From positions 10,500,601 through 10,564,600 of the forward strand of contig NC_092677.1 of NCBI RefSeq assembly GCF_964355755.1: DNA of 64,000 bases, written 5' to 3'. The notes below the pieces were generated by a model. That model ran no database searches. It saw only the letters and a list, made by a program, of their open reading frames with translations, and was not told the origin of the DNA. The position numbers were made by a program, and so were the translations under genes. Numbering within the stretch: the stretch's first letter is position 1; each line of letters opens with the position of its first letter. Positions 24,342 through 37,700 of this stretch are shown piece after piece. This stretch comes from Antedon mediterranea (Eukaryota > Echinodermata > Crinoidea > Comatulida > Antedonidae).

Positions 24342-25515
24342 ATACTGTTGTATACACATTTCATGATTCCTAAAAAATGCATAAATTCCATGGCTCAGAT
24401 CAAATGGCACATATAATGATTTTTATAAATCTATTCATTTGTGTAATTATTATTAGCGTCCAACGCGCAAACAGGGCCTATTAGAAAAGTATAAATTATT
24501 TGATATTACGTTTACCACAGCCCTGATATAAAACAAACTCACTTTTGCCTATACTGTTTATTTATTCGTTATTACAATTTCCAAAACATCATAATACATA
24601 CTATCCTAAACTTCCCCAGATTTTATACGAAAAACAATACTTGAAACAATTGTATACCAGTGTTTAGACATAACACCATTATTATAAAAGTTACTTATTA
24701 ACAAACTTGAAAAAATACTATAAAAATACAAACGGGTTTACCATTAGCTATAAATAATAAATTTACACCAATATAAAACAGTAACTTAGATAGTTTACAC
24801 ATGATTTGCCGAAAAATAAACTTGTTTACAGTTTGCTAACATAAAGTTAAAGTTAAAGTTGGGATTTGTTCACCCAATTTAGAGTTGAGTATGTATTTAC
24901 AATGTATAAAACCTATAAAATCTACACTGTATACTTGGAAACTACTACGATCAGGTTCAGGATACTTTCATAGTTTGCTTTACACATACTATTTTGGCAA
25001 TGTGCATCAGATTTCATTACAATTCATTCCACAAAATAGATTAAGAACGTATGCCAATCCACAATCCATGTGAGCCATGCTATGTATAAGCATTACCAAT
25101 AATACAACACAACATCAAAATGCAAGCATAAGTTGCGGCAACATTAAACAAAAATAATTTGTGCATGTTTTCCTTAAAATCAAATAATAATGTAATATGC
25201 ATCAGTTGTGTGTTACTATTTCAAAAGATTATTACCTGGAACACAAAAATTCAATAGAATTTCACAAGAAATAGTCTTATTTCTAAAATTCAAAGAAGCA
25301 TTTTCATTGATTGCTTTTTTAATACGATATTTAATTCCATGTATAATACATTCAGGTAGAAAAAATAGATATCTAAGCTAAGAAAACAGTACTAAATATA
25401 TAATTTACTAGAAGTAAATACAGTAGGGTAAATTATTTCTAGGTTAAACAATAGTAAAAATAATAACTGTTTAATTTTTTTTTTTTGCATAGTAGTTTAA
25501 ATACAATTTTTATTA

Positions 25516-25727
25516 TTACTGAATTAGAGCAACTTCGTCCTTTCGTAACTCTACATCCGTGTTTGGTATTTTACGGGAGATGATTCGATGTATCATAAAT
25601 ACCAAAGCGAATATTACAATAAGAAGAGTGACCATTGCGATAGTCATATACTGGTTCATAAAATGCTGCTCGGACATCAAGCTGTCGTACAACAAGGTAG
25701 AATCATTATCAATCTTCGTAGAAGAAG
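25516..25727 (-). CDS. EGF gene: last exon, transmembrane helix and short tail
   Basis: A phase-1 start gives a Ser/Asp-rich juxtamembrane stretch ([20 protein letters not shown]), a helix of about 22 hydrophobic residues ([19 protein letters not shown]), a basic stop-transfer segment (HRIISRK) and a cytoplasmic tail of about 20 residues ending VALIQ before TAA. No kinase, PDZ or SH2 motif is evident. Confidence 0.85.
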
Positions 25728-28700
25728 CTAGAAATATTTAAACAAAAATGAGTGTTATTATTAAAAGCATCTATGCCGTCTGTGGGCCAAATCTGGATCA
25801 TATCAATTGTATTTACAAAAAAAAACATAGTTTATTCATTTGAATTCATCTGAAAGAAAGGTAAACCAATAAGAACAGTACCTCTTAACCTGTTAATTAA
25901 GTAAAGAAGTTAATATAGTAATCAGATTTGGGGGTTAACCACTTACTTTGCTGGAATATGCACATCAATAACCAAACATTAAAGAGAACACCATAAAGCT
26001 CTTCTATTGGGCCAATTTAACCATGAAGTAAAAAAAAAAATTGCAAAAACATTTTCTTCCTCCATGATCTAGCAGCTAAAGATATAATACGATCATTCCA
26101 TTACTCTAAAGGGGTGTTCATGTCTTACCTGTCATACAGTTAGCTCCACCATATCCTATTTTACAGTGACACATGAAACCAAGCATTCCGGAGGTTGAAA
26201 GAGGTACACAAGTTCCATCATTAGCGCATGGGTTCGGTTCACAGACATCTATCAAAAGATTTAAATTGTCAGCAATGTGTATTACAAATTGAAAACCTGT
26301 GTTGTGTTACTCACATGAATAAACCAAACCATGCCATTTTATCCAAATAAAAAACACATTTGAGGAAAATAGGTTATAGAAGTGATAATTCCACCGCTTT
26401 AATTTATGCTCCTAAATATGGACACAACTTAAAACTCTTTGGTCAATTCCACTGGCAATGAAATCGGAGTGTAACTCAACAAGCATGCTATGCAAAATGC
26501 TAATAGTAATCACTTCGTTTTAAATGATTAAGATGAGGAAATCTGTAAGAATGATATATTATACAGTATAATTATTTTATTTTATTTTTATTTTATCAAA
26601 GCTACATTTGTGCTTCAAAAAATTTGGCATTTATAATGAAATACAAAGTTTAACCTCTGTCCACACTATCAAACTTTATGTGAAAAAAAATGTGATGTGC
26701 CCATATATGGACATAATGATGTCATAAATCTACCTAATTTGGGCATATCTGTACCTAATTTGGACTTATCACTTTTTGTCAAACTAGTTTGATAGTGTAG
26801 ACAGAACTGAATGAGAATAGATTATAGAAAGATAAACTTACAGTCTTCACAAATGGGACCATAGAATCCTAGAGGACATTCACATGTATTTACGTAGCCA
26901 TCAGTATCCAACACACAACGTCCATTGTTTTCACAATGACAATCAGAATCTATCAAGATAGTATAATCAATTTTAACTGAAGAAATGAGCAACACTGCTG
27001 ACACAATTGTGAAATAAAAAGATAATTATAAACGAGAATATTTCTTTTTTGTTGATCCAATAAATACTACAAAAATTTAGTTTGCTTTCTGGTACACATG
27101 TCACCTTGGTGACAATGTCGCAGAAAAAAAACCACAGCGCTCTCAAAAACACTGAGTTGATGTATTGACCACACTGTAACCAATATGTACTTAGGTCAGT
27201 TGAATAGTTGTAATATTCTTGTTGCTTGTGTTTGCAAACATATGTTCCCTAACTCAAAAATGTGTTGTAGATGGAGAAGTATCCTATATATTTAAGCTTA
27301 GAGTTTGCGAATTTTCTTTTTTCTGCTTGTACGTTTGTTGATATGGATGATTTTTCCGAAATAAAAGAAATTGAATTTAACGTTGTTAACAAAAAAGAAA
27401 AAATATCTAATATAAAATTAGGATCCAAATGAGATTATTTCAAGATGATTATAAACAATTTTAAACTTAGTTATTTTTAGCTACCATTTTTGCAATAATC
27501 AATGCCAAAAACAATAGAAACACATCCATTGTGTGCCAGCTTTTTTAATGAAAATTAAGTAAATTTAAATTCATTTTGTATTCTTAGTCTGATTATGAAG
27601 TTTTATAATACTTCAAAATGAGAGATTTAAATTCCAATTTTATAAATATATTGTAGTATTCCCTTATTTCAAGGACAGTAGGTTACAGGTTGCCTATGTG
27701 CTTCTCAAACTTGTCCTTAAAGCCGATTTTCCACTAGGCGAATTTGTTCGCGCAAATCGAAAGCGTCATACTATGCACATGCGTATTCGCGTTTCTGTCT
27801 GTCATACTGCCTTCTTCGACGAATTCTAGTTTCTTGGATTTTTCGCTTCAGCGAAATTTACTAGTTCGAATTGTTTCTACTTTTTGCGAAGCGAAACATT
27901 GCGCAACCAATCAGAGCTCAGGAAATGAGCTATGACGCTTTCATGAGCACTCATGCGAATCGAAATGCTCAGCAACCACGCGAGGAACATGAACGTCGCA
28001 GCTATTCACTCATGTACTGGAAAGAGAGTAGGCGATTTATTTCTTTTCGAAACGTTGGATTCGCGCGAACAAATTCGCCTAGTGGAAAATCGGCTTCAAG
28101 CTGTAATCGCACTGCTTGGATAGAAACAGCAAGGATTGGAGCAGCTACCTATGTTTTAAATAAAATTCCATAAACTTACATGTACTATTTACAACATCCC
28201 GTCGTCTTCTACTAGCCATACATATGTATAGTGTTCCAGCATAATAACATGTTTGGCCCTCAGAACAGGGATTACTTGTACATGGATTAGCTGTAAAATA
28301 AAAATCGATAATACATAAGTGTGGCTGGAATAACATGACTGTATCTGGATTTTTAAAGAAAAATGATAAACATTAAAGTCCTATAATTTTTTGTAAATGC
28401 ATCATCACTGCATTTATTTATTTATTCCTTTGAGTAGTGTATAATGGTATTAAAGTGTTTTTAAGAATAGAGAAGCATACAAGAGAGTACTGTATGTTGA
28501 AAAACTGGGTCTTATTGGGATGCAACAAAAAGCACATACTGTACAACACATGTGCAATGCAATTTTATTGTAGACATAAACATAATTATGTTTACTCTTC
28601 TGTTGCTCTAATAGTCAATGATAACAATTCACAAATTGAAAAGCCACAAAGCCTATAAATATATGTAGACATTTCAGTTCTGTTGAGCATGTGTGTCAAA

Positions 28701-31700
28701 AGCAAATATTAAAAAACTTCCTTACGATTTTCACAATTAGTTCCAACGTAACCAGATACACATACACAGTTAAAACCAGAACCAGCTACATTACAAGTTC
28801 CACCATTCTGACATGGATTAGACTGACAAGCATTTGCTGTAAATAATAATACATGACAAAAACCAATTAGGTTATATTTAAATAATCAGGAATGACATAA
28901 GGCACGATACATGCACAATCTTAGACGTATGCGCAATGAAATGTACAACGCAAGACACATTAACAATGATAGACATAAGAGTAACGCAAATGCAATGCTA
29001 GACGTATGTGCAACTCGGAACGCATGTATATTAACATTTTAGCAGCACCATCAGTGGGCTAGAGTGTATGTTACTGACACTAGAGTATTATATTTTGTAG
29101 TGTTAGTACCCTAGTGCTTGTTTCCCACTAGGATGCAATACTCAGCACATTAAGCTCTGTCTACATTATCAAACTAGTTTGACAAAAAAGGTGTGATGTG
29201 CCCAAATATGGTAGTGATATTACATTATCAAGTCCATATATGAGCACATCACATATTTTTTGTTCCGTAAAATTTGATAGTGTAGACAGAGGTTAAGATA
29301 TGTAGGACTCAAATTTATGACCTTTTCATAGACCTCAAAGCTTGTACTTATGAATACTGTATTCACCAATCTAAAAAACCCAATTACAGTATGAGCTGAT
29401 GATTGTATTGGTGAAAATTATATTATATAACTATATTTGGGCACATCCTACTTTTTTTGTTAAATAAATAATTTATATTTAATAATTTTATATTTTGTCA
29501 CAGGGCTTTCAAGATTATATAGTTCTAAGCTGGACTGGATCTCAATGGAAATACAAAATAAAATAAGCAAAAAGCTAAATCAAAACGATAAAGTAAAACA
29601 ACCCGAAAAATTTGCAGAGCTTTCGGATAAGTACACTAGCCCTTCATCAGTGCAAGTGAGAGTACAGAGTACAGAGAAAGAATTTACAATATAAAGCAGA
29701 CAAACACTGCCTGAGTGGACTGGTTTAGGAGCAGAAAACAATGAGGACAGCTCACAACAACAACAACAATTTAACAATTTAGGAATGAAACTAAAAACAA
29801 TGGTAAACCAAAACAACTCAAATGGTGGTTAATATTGAAACTTAACTTGGAATAATTTTATCGATTTGTATGTTCCTAATGTTAAGTCCATATACGGTAT
29901 ATAGAGTAGACATATTCTGTCAAAAAAAAAAAAAACAAAATGACTAACTTGTTGTTGGTGTTTGACAAGTAGTTCCACTGAAACCAGTTGTACATTGGCA
30001 AGTAAAACTAGAACCACTTGAAATACAAACTCCACTGTTCAGGCATGGGTTAGGTTGACAAGCATTGGCTGTAAATAATAATAATAATAATAATAGAGAA
30101 ATTTAAAAAAAATCATTAAAAATAACATTTCTGAAAATGGTTTCATGATCTGATCTGAGATTTTAGTATTAACAATTCCACATATATTTATGCTATTTAA
30201 AAATAAAAATTCATTAATCGTAGCTACCTAATACGGGTAGATGTTATGCTCTACTCTACAGTCTTTGGTGTCAAATTTACAATTAAAACGTCCATTCTGA
30301 ACATGTGTGTCAAAACATTAACACAAACATAAACATTTGTCGTATTCGATTTAGACTTCCACCGTTGAGTACAGTTTTTCCGTTGAGTACTTCTTTAACG
30401 GAGTATTTTGAGCGTTGAGATTGTTCTTAACGAAAAAGCTTTCGTTGTCAACGTTTTCTATTCGAATGACTTTCTGTTGAGCACAAATTTACAATTCGAA
30501 TACAAAAAGTACTCAACGAATCTTTACGTTGACAACGAAAGTTCCCAATCGAATACGACAATTAATGACTTTCTTACTTGCTGTTTGACAAGTAGTTCCA
30601 CTGAAACCAGTTGTACATGTACAGAAAAAACTTGCACCGCTTAAATTACAAACTCCACTGTTCTGGCATGGGTTAGGTTGACAAGCATTGGCTGTAATTA
30701 ATAATAATAGAGAAATAATAAAAAAAAATCATTAAAAATAACATTTCTGAAAATGGTTTCATGATCTGATCTGAGTATTAACAAATCCACTTATATTTAT
30801 GCTATTTAAAAAATAAATATTCATTAATCGTAGCTACCTAATACGGGTAGATGTTATGTTCTATCTCAGTCTTTGGTGTCAAATTTACAATTAAAACGTC
30901 TATTCTGAACAATAGACAAAAACAAAAACATTATCACAAACATAAAACATTAATGACTTACTTGTTGATGTTTGACAAGTAGTTCCACTGAAACCAGTTG
31001 TACATGTACAGAAAAAACTTGCACCGCTTAAATTACAAACTCCACTGTTCTGGCATGGGTTAGGTTGACAAGCATTGGCTGTAATTAATAATAATAGAGA
31101 AATAATAAAAAAAAATCATTAAAAATAACATTTCTGAAAATGGTTTCATGATCTGATCTGAGTATTAACAATTCCACTTATATTTATGCTATTTAAAAAA
31201 TAAATATTCATTAATCGTAGCTACCTAATACGGGTAGATGTTATGTTCTATCTCAGTCTTTGGTGTCAAATTTACAATTAAAACGTCTATTCTGAACAAT
31301 AGACAAAAACAAAAACATTATCACAAACATAAAACATTAATGACTTACTTGTTGATGTTTGACAAGTAGTTCCACTGAAACCAGTTGTACATGTACAGAA
31401 AAAACTTGCACCGCTTAAATTACAAACTCCATTGTTCTGGCATGGGTTAGGTTGACAAGCATTGGCTGTACCAGTACCTGCAATAAAAATAACAATAATA
31501 GGAACAATGGGCTTATAATAACAATAATAACATAATTTACAGAATAGAATTATTTTTTATCATAACTATTTATTAATTATAATTTTTTAAATCAACGAAA
31601 GAGATAACATCGTATTAGCAGTCTTGGAACAATGACTGGATTTGAACCAGAGACCCTAGGATTGATTGATAAAAAAGCCCATATATGAACATGATGATGT

Positions 31701-34700
31701 CATATCACTACCATAGTTGGACATATCACTACCATATTTGGGCACATTTGTTTTGTCAAACTAGTTTGATAGTGTAGACAGAGCTTTACAATGATACATA
31801 ATTCAAGCTGGTTTTATTGCATTAAATGCATATTTGATACACATACCTGTTTCACAATTTGTTCCAGAAAATCCAGAGATACATGCACAAGTGTATGAGT
31901 TTCCAGATGCCATGCATGTTCCACCATTTTGGCATGGGTTGGTGGCACAAGGATCTGTGGCTGCAGAAACAATTAGAAAGTTACTCATTATTATAGTGTT
32001 GTATATTTGGGACTGCTCCATAATCTCTTTGCTTTCTTCCTTATATATTTACTCTCATCTATATATAAATTTACGTAAGGGCAAAATTCGGTAAATCGCG
32101 CCTTACTTCTAGAATTTTCACTCGATGGTATGTAAAGTTGGTTCGTACTTTCGGTACTGATTTTAACCGCCTGATGTAACCCTGTTTACTAATTAAATTG
32201 AGTTAGATAATTAGTTATTGACGATTAAAACGAATTTAGGTTCAACGATTTGCCCCAAATAGGGGTGTTTTCCGATCGTGGTATACACTGTCTAATGGAT
32301 GTCCATCTTGAAAAATACCCGCCAAAAAAATGCGAGAAGGCTTCGCATTTTTCTATCTCCTCCTACGATAATTGTTTTTAATAGCTGAAAACCGGTTGAA
32401 CAGCTAGAGTACACCATCATAATGTTGAAGACAGGCCGATTTTCTTTAAAAAATACTATTTTGATAGATTTAATATACGATTATACAAATTTATTGATTT
32501 GCGATGAATGGAACATCCCAATCTCTCAGTCTGCCAGAGTTTGGTTTAACACAAGTACTGTAGGTAAATTTATGAGCCCTTGGTTTAACACATACGGTAG
32601 GTAAATATATGGGCCCTTTGAGAATAAACTTGCAATACTTTGACAATACTGTAAATACCTATTAACTATTTTTCATTTGAATCGAACATTTCTTACTGTG
32701 AATGTTCGTACTGTTAGATGTAATATAAAAATATATACAAATAAACTTTATTACTGAGACTGTGGATAGGCTCTACTGTTAGATATACAAATAAACTTTA
32801 TACTGACAGTTCCTTCTCAACGTTTGTATTAATTAATAATTACCAAAAATATAAACGTCGTAGTGGTGTATCGTGACATGTACTTTAATATTTCAATCGA
32901 TTATGACAGTGACAGTTTTAACAAAGTATTAAATCGCAAATGTTTTAGGCCTACTGTATTTAGAGGTATATTATTTATAGGCCTATAAAACATGAACAAA
33001 ATATTTCGTTACTCAGTGGATAAAGAATATATTTAAAAATTGTTCCTCTTTGTACCTATCCGCTTTCCCATCCCTCAACCCTAATGTTACATAGCGAGGA
33101 GGCTTCGCATTTTCCTATCTCCTCCTACGATAATTGTTTTTAATAGCTGAAAACCGGTTGAACAGCTAGAGTACACCATCATAATGTTGAAGACAGGCCG
33201 ATTTTCTTTAAAAAATACTATTTTGATAGATTGCTAGAGTACACCATCATAATGTTGAAGAAAGGCCAATTTTCTTTAAAAAATACTATTTTGATAGATT
33301 TAATATACGATTATACAAATGTATTGATTTGCGATGAATGGAACATCCCAATCTCTCAGTCTGCCAGAGTTTGGTTTAACACAAGTACTGTAGGTAAATT
33401 TATGAGCCCTTGGTTTAACACATACGGTAGGTAAATATATGGGCCCTTTGAGAATAAACTTGCAATGGGTTCGGAAAATGTTAAAAACCAATTTCTATTA
33501 TTTGAATCGGTAAACAGTTTCCATTTATTATACATTGATAATGAAACATGAAATATTCCTATTTATGTCCCTCGAGGTTCATTACAATTTATATTTAGTA
33601 GTCCCACGGACTTCATCTTAGCCACTCCCCCCGAGTGCTAAGGCCAAATTTATGATACCCTACTTTCTATGTAAACAGCTTGATTACATCATTTTACAGA
33701 CAAACGAAACTTTTTTAAACCTACTGTTTCAATAAATGAGTATAATACTGTATACGTTTTCATAAGTAAGTGCATATACATTTTCGTGTTTTCATTGACG
33801 AGATTGTAATAGTAACTTCAGTAACTATTACAGTACTTATTTATTATACGACACAAGACAATTGTATCTGACAGGTACGTACATTATTCTAAAAAATAAG
33901 TCTAGATAGATCCCTTAGGCGTCATAAATCACAGGCCAACAAATCAGTACTCATGACAGAAATTCGACCCAGTTTGGTTCACACAAATGTTTACAGGAAT
34001 TTCAACACCACAACCGATGATTTGCCCTAAATATTTAGGTAGACTACAGTTTAATTTTTCACTGAATAGGAGCTTGCATTTCCGATTTCCATTTCGCAGA
34101 ATGTCTAGGTCTATTTATTTAGTTTGGTTCTTATAATATATAAATACAATCAACTTTATTACTGCGGTTCCATCACCACCACCACGTGCCACCCAATTCC
34201 CGTACATACATTTCCATTTCTCCCTAATTTCTTTAATCCACATAAATTAATTGTCCTTTATGGAATCCAGTATTGGTTTTGTTGTCTCTATTTCTGAATA
34301 CCCCAATTAGGGGGACACTTCCGTTTTTGTTTAGTGTCCCAAAAAAGTCCCCGTCCGTGGATTCTACTGTATTCGAGAACCATCTGTGAGCACCCCTAGA
34401 TGGTACGCGAGCGAAGCGAGCGTGCCATCTAGTAATTAAAATTTATACTAACATTTCGATGATAATAGTTACTAAGAGATATTTATAATCTAATAATGAA
34501 TTTTATCTCATCGCAATTTATACATAAAATTATACAAACATAATACCATAACCTCAAAAAGAAGCCAATGGACTGCTTCTTTCAAAAGTAATCTTGGGTT
34601 AAATTACCTTATTTCTTTGATATTCAAATAGTCTATATCTATATCTCAAAAAGAAACCCATACCATCTTAAAAAAAACACACAATGGGCTTTTTTCAAGA

Positions 34701-37700
34701 TTATTTTTGAAGACCAAAGAAGAGGCTTCTTTTCAAGGTTTTACGATATCACAAATTATACATCCAAGATTTCATCAAAATGGCAATAAGCAGTTAATGA
34801 AACAAATTGAATGAAATGAAACGTGTAGGCCTACACTTACCCGAGAATGTTTCACAATTTGTGCCAATGTAAAAGTCTGGACAGGTACACGTGTAAATAG
34901 TACCAGAAACCACACATTGTCCGCCATTCTGACATGGTGAACTATCACAAGGTCCTGTTGTTCCTATGAAGGCTATCAACATATAAAAGAATAAATTTAA
35001 GATTCTATAATTGTAATATTGTTTAAAAAAGCTAAACTTCACAATGGACATGTTCATATAAAATATTGTGACTTAGTTATCATTATTATAAGGTTAGCAA
35101 GATAAAGATAAACTATTCATATATATTTATTATCCTTTTATTTTGTTGCATAAAAGCTGAACCAATAAGGTTGTGTGCAATAGTAAATCCAATGCAGTTT
35201 GGTTAAATCTATGTTATGAATTAGTTAATCATGTTTAAACTATGTTTCTATCACCAGAACCATGGAGCGAGTAAGGCTCGAACCCTTGCTGATGTTAATG
35301 GCAGGGTATTACCGTTCCACTATCTAACCGTTTGTCCAGCTTTTTTTACATTTTTCCAAATGTGATATTTGATATTTATTTTATTTTTTTTACAATATGG
35401 TAAACCTGTTTAAAGGGTAAACAAATTAACCACAGAGGCTATGCCGGGAAGCTAAGTAATTCAGATAGGCTGCGGAGTAGAACAGTTATAGATGACATGG
35501 ACTACAGGTTGATTTTCGAATGCGGGTCAGTCAGTAACAATAACAATAAATAATGATCAGGTGTTTATGATATACAGTATCTATGGTGAAAACATAAGAT
35601 TACTTACTTTGACAATTGGTACCAGAGTAGGAAGATGTACAACTACATGTATAAGAATTGGTGTTGCCAATCACATTACAGGTACCACCATTTGAACATG
35701 GATTAGTAGCACATGCATTAGCTACAAAAAGAAAGTAAATAAAGTAATTAATGAGACATTTTGATTTTCCTGATTATGGTAATGACAATGTACTACCTCT
35801 ATTAAGGGGACACCTTCGGGGACCAACAAAGAACAGAGGTGCACATCTTGAATAGATCCGTAGTGTTAAAACATATCTCCTTGTTTGCTTTAAAAGGGTT
35901 GTCACCTTAATAGGGGTGTATTAAAGGAAAAGGCTCTTATCATAGGCCTATTACACAACAGACTTCCACAATCCAACCTACATCATTTCATTTCATCAGT
36001 GTTAGTGTAAATTTTAAGATATTGTAGGTTATTTTTGTGGAAGTTGCTTTTGTTAATTTTCTGGTGAAATTTTTTTCTCTTTTTGTTTTGTATGATTTGT
36101 ATATGGATGTACTATTCCAAATAAAGGAAATGATTAAATGAATATACTGTATAGCTTCCGGTGATGCTACCAAGAACCGCCAGCAAATGTTCCATATAAT
36201 GACCACCTAGTGTGACAACAATCCCAATAATCATGATTTTAAACCGTTGATGTTTTTCTGGGATGGGGTTGTACTGCTTACATAAAATACCCCAAGGTTT
36301 GGAATCAAAAATAAATGCTGTTGTTAATCTACACTTACAAGTAACTTCACAATTGTGGCCAAAGTATGGGCTGACACAATCGCAGAAATAATCAGTTCGT
36401 GATTCGTAACTATGATAACAGTTTTGACACGTCCCACCATTAGCACATGTTGATCTTGATGCAAACGTACATACATCATATGTTGTCTGTAATGCTGCCA
36501 AAAGAAATAATTAATTTAATCATTAGTCATAAATAAGTGTATATTCTAAAAATGTAGGTAGGATAAACATAGCAAAATATTGTCTATTCTATTTAAAAAA
36601 ATGTTTCCTGATGTACGCTATAAATATGTTTGAAAATATGAATACAATATTTTTGTCTTCTCTAAAAAATGTGATGCATTATTTGTGGAGTAGAGTGGAA
36701 TATATGATTCTATTTTAGCTAATATTTGACCATTCTAATTATGAAGAGTTAAATTATGGTAGTGGAGCCATAGTTTGGTGGTTAACATGCTTGTCTTTCA
36801 ATCTAAAGATCTGGCAATAAATGACTTAGTTCCAGGGTTGTTTCTATTCCACTCACTGAGCCTCAAATGATACTTAGTTTATTATAAACACTATATAGTT
36901 TATCCATCCGATAATTGTTACTTTCTATTGGATGCATATGGAAACAAAATTGTATCTACAGTAACTAGACCAACATTAATGTAAACATACCGGACGTTGC
37001 CAAAAATGTGTCACAGTTTGGTCCTGAATAGCCAGAAGCACACACACACGTGTACTGGTTGACATATGGATTGAAGGAGCCAGTGTCACTGCGATAGCTG
37101 TTATAGCAAGTACCTCCATTGGAGCATGTAGTTGTAGTACAAGCCTCATAACTTGGTATAAATACTACAAGTATAGAAAACAAATTAAAATGTCAAATAA
37201 TGTAAATGAATGTATTTCATTTCATTTATTCATGGTGAAACACGGTAAAATACAGTACATGGTTGAAATTACAAAAATGAGGTAAATTAGGAAAAAAAAA
37301 AACAGTTCAATGTGAACAAACTGCAAACAAAAATTTTTCTTAGCCAGTTGTATAAATATTTGAGCGGAAACTTTCTAGTGAAAACAAATTAGAGGCAATA
37401 CAGTATATGTTTTAATATATGGCCAACCCTTGTTAAATATGGTGGTGATATACGCAAATATGGTAGTGATGTGACATCATCATGTCCATATATGGGCACA
37501 TCACATTTTTTGTCACATAAATGTTGATAGTGTAGAAAAGGCTTTATACATATTGAGTGTGGGTATAAAAAAAGACTAATTCGCCTCTTGAGATGCTAGA
37601 AAACAGTTAACATTAAACCTATACAATATATTCTAGTGAGTATGAGGTGATATTCAATCTTAATGACATACCTGTTTGGCTTCCACAGTTAACACCAACA

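Larger units (their letters stand above)
20554..25515. other. Intergenic region between PMT and the EGF gene 3' end
   Basis: The PMT 3' UTR probably ends near an AATAAA at about 20808. On the minus strand the EGF gene 3' UTR probably runs from 25515 down toward about 24550, where TTTATT (reverse of AATAAA) occurs. In between are a tRNA-like SINE head (21053) and the foldback element (22756-24330). No supported coding exon was found. Confidence 0.6.

Noticed and set aside
22739-24410. Open frames rich in RRNVLSAK or RRQDISPT words
   Set aside because: They read through the minisatellite arms of the foldback element on both strands and in several frames, as any repeat whose unit lacks stops will do.
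27744-28173. Plus-strand open frames of 63 and 100 residues
   Set aside because: They lie within the inverted-repeat MITE at 27720-28096 and its flank, with no recognisable protein.
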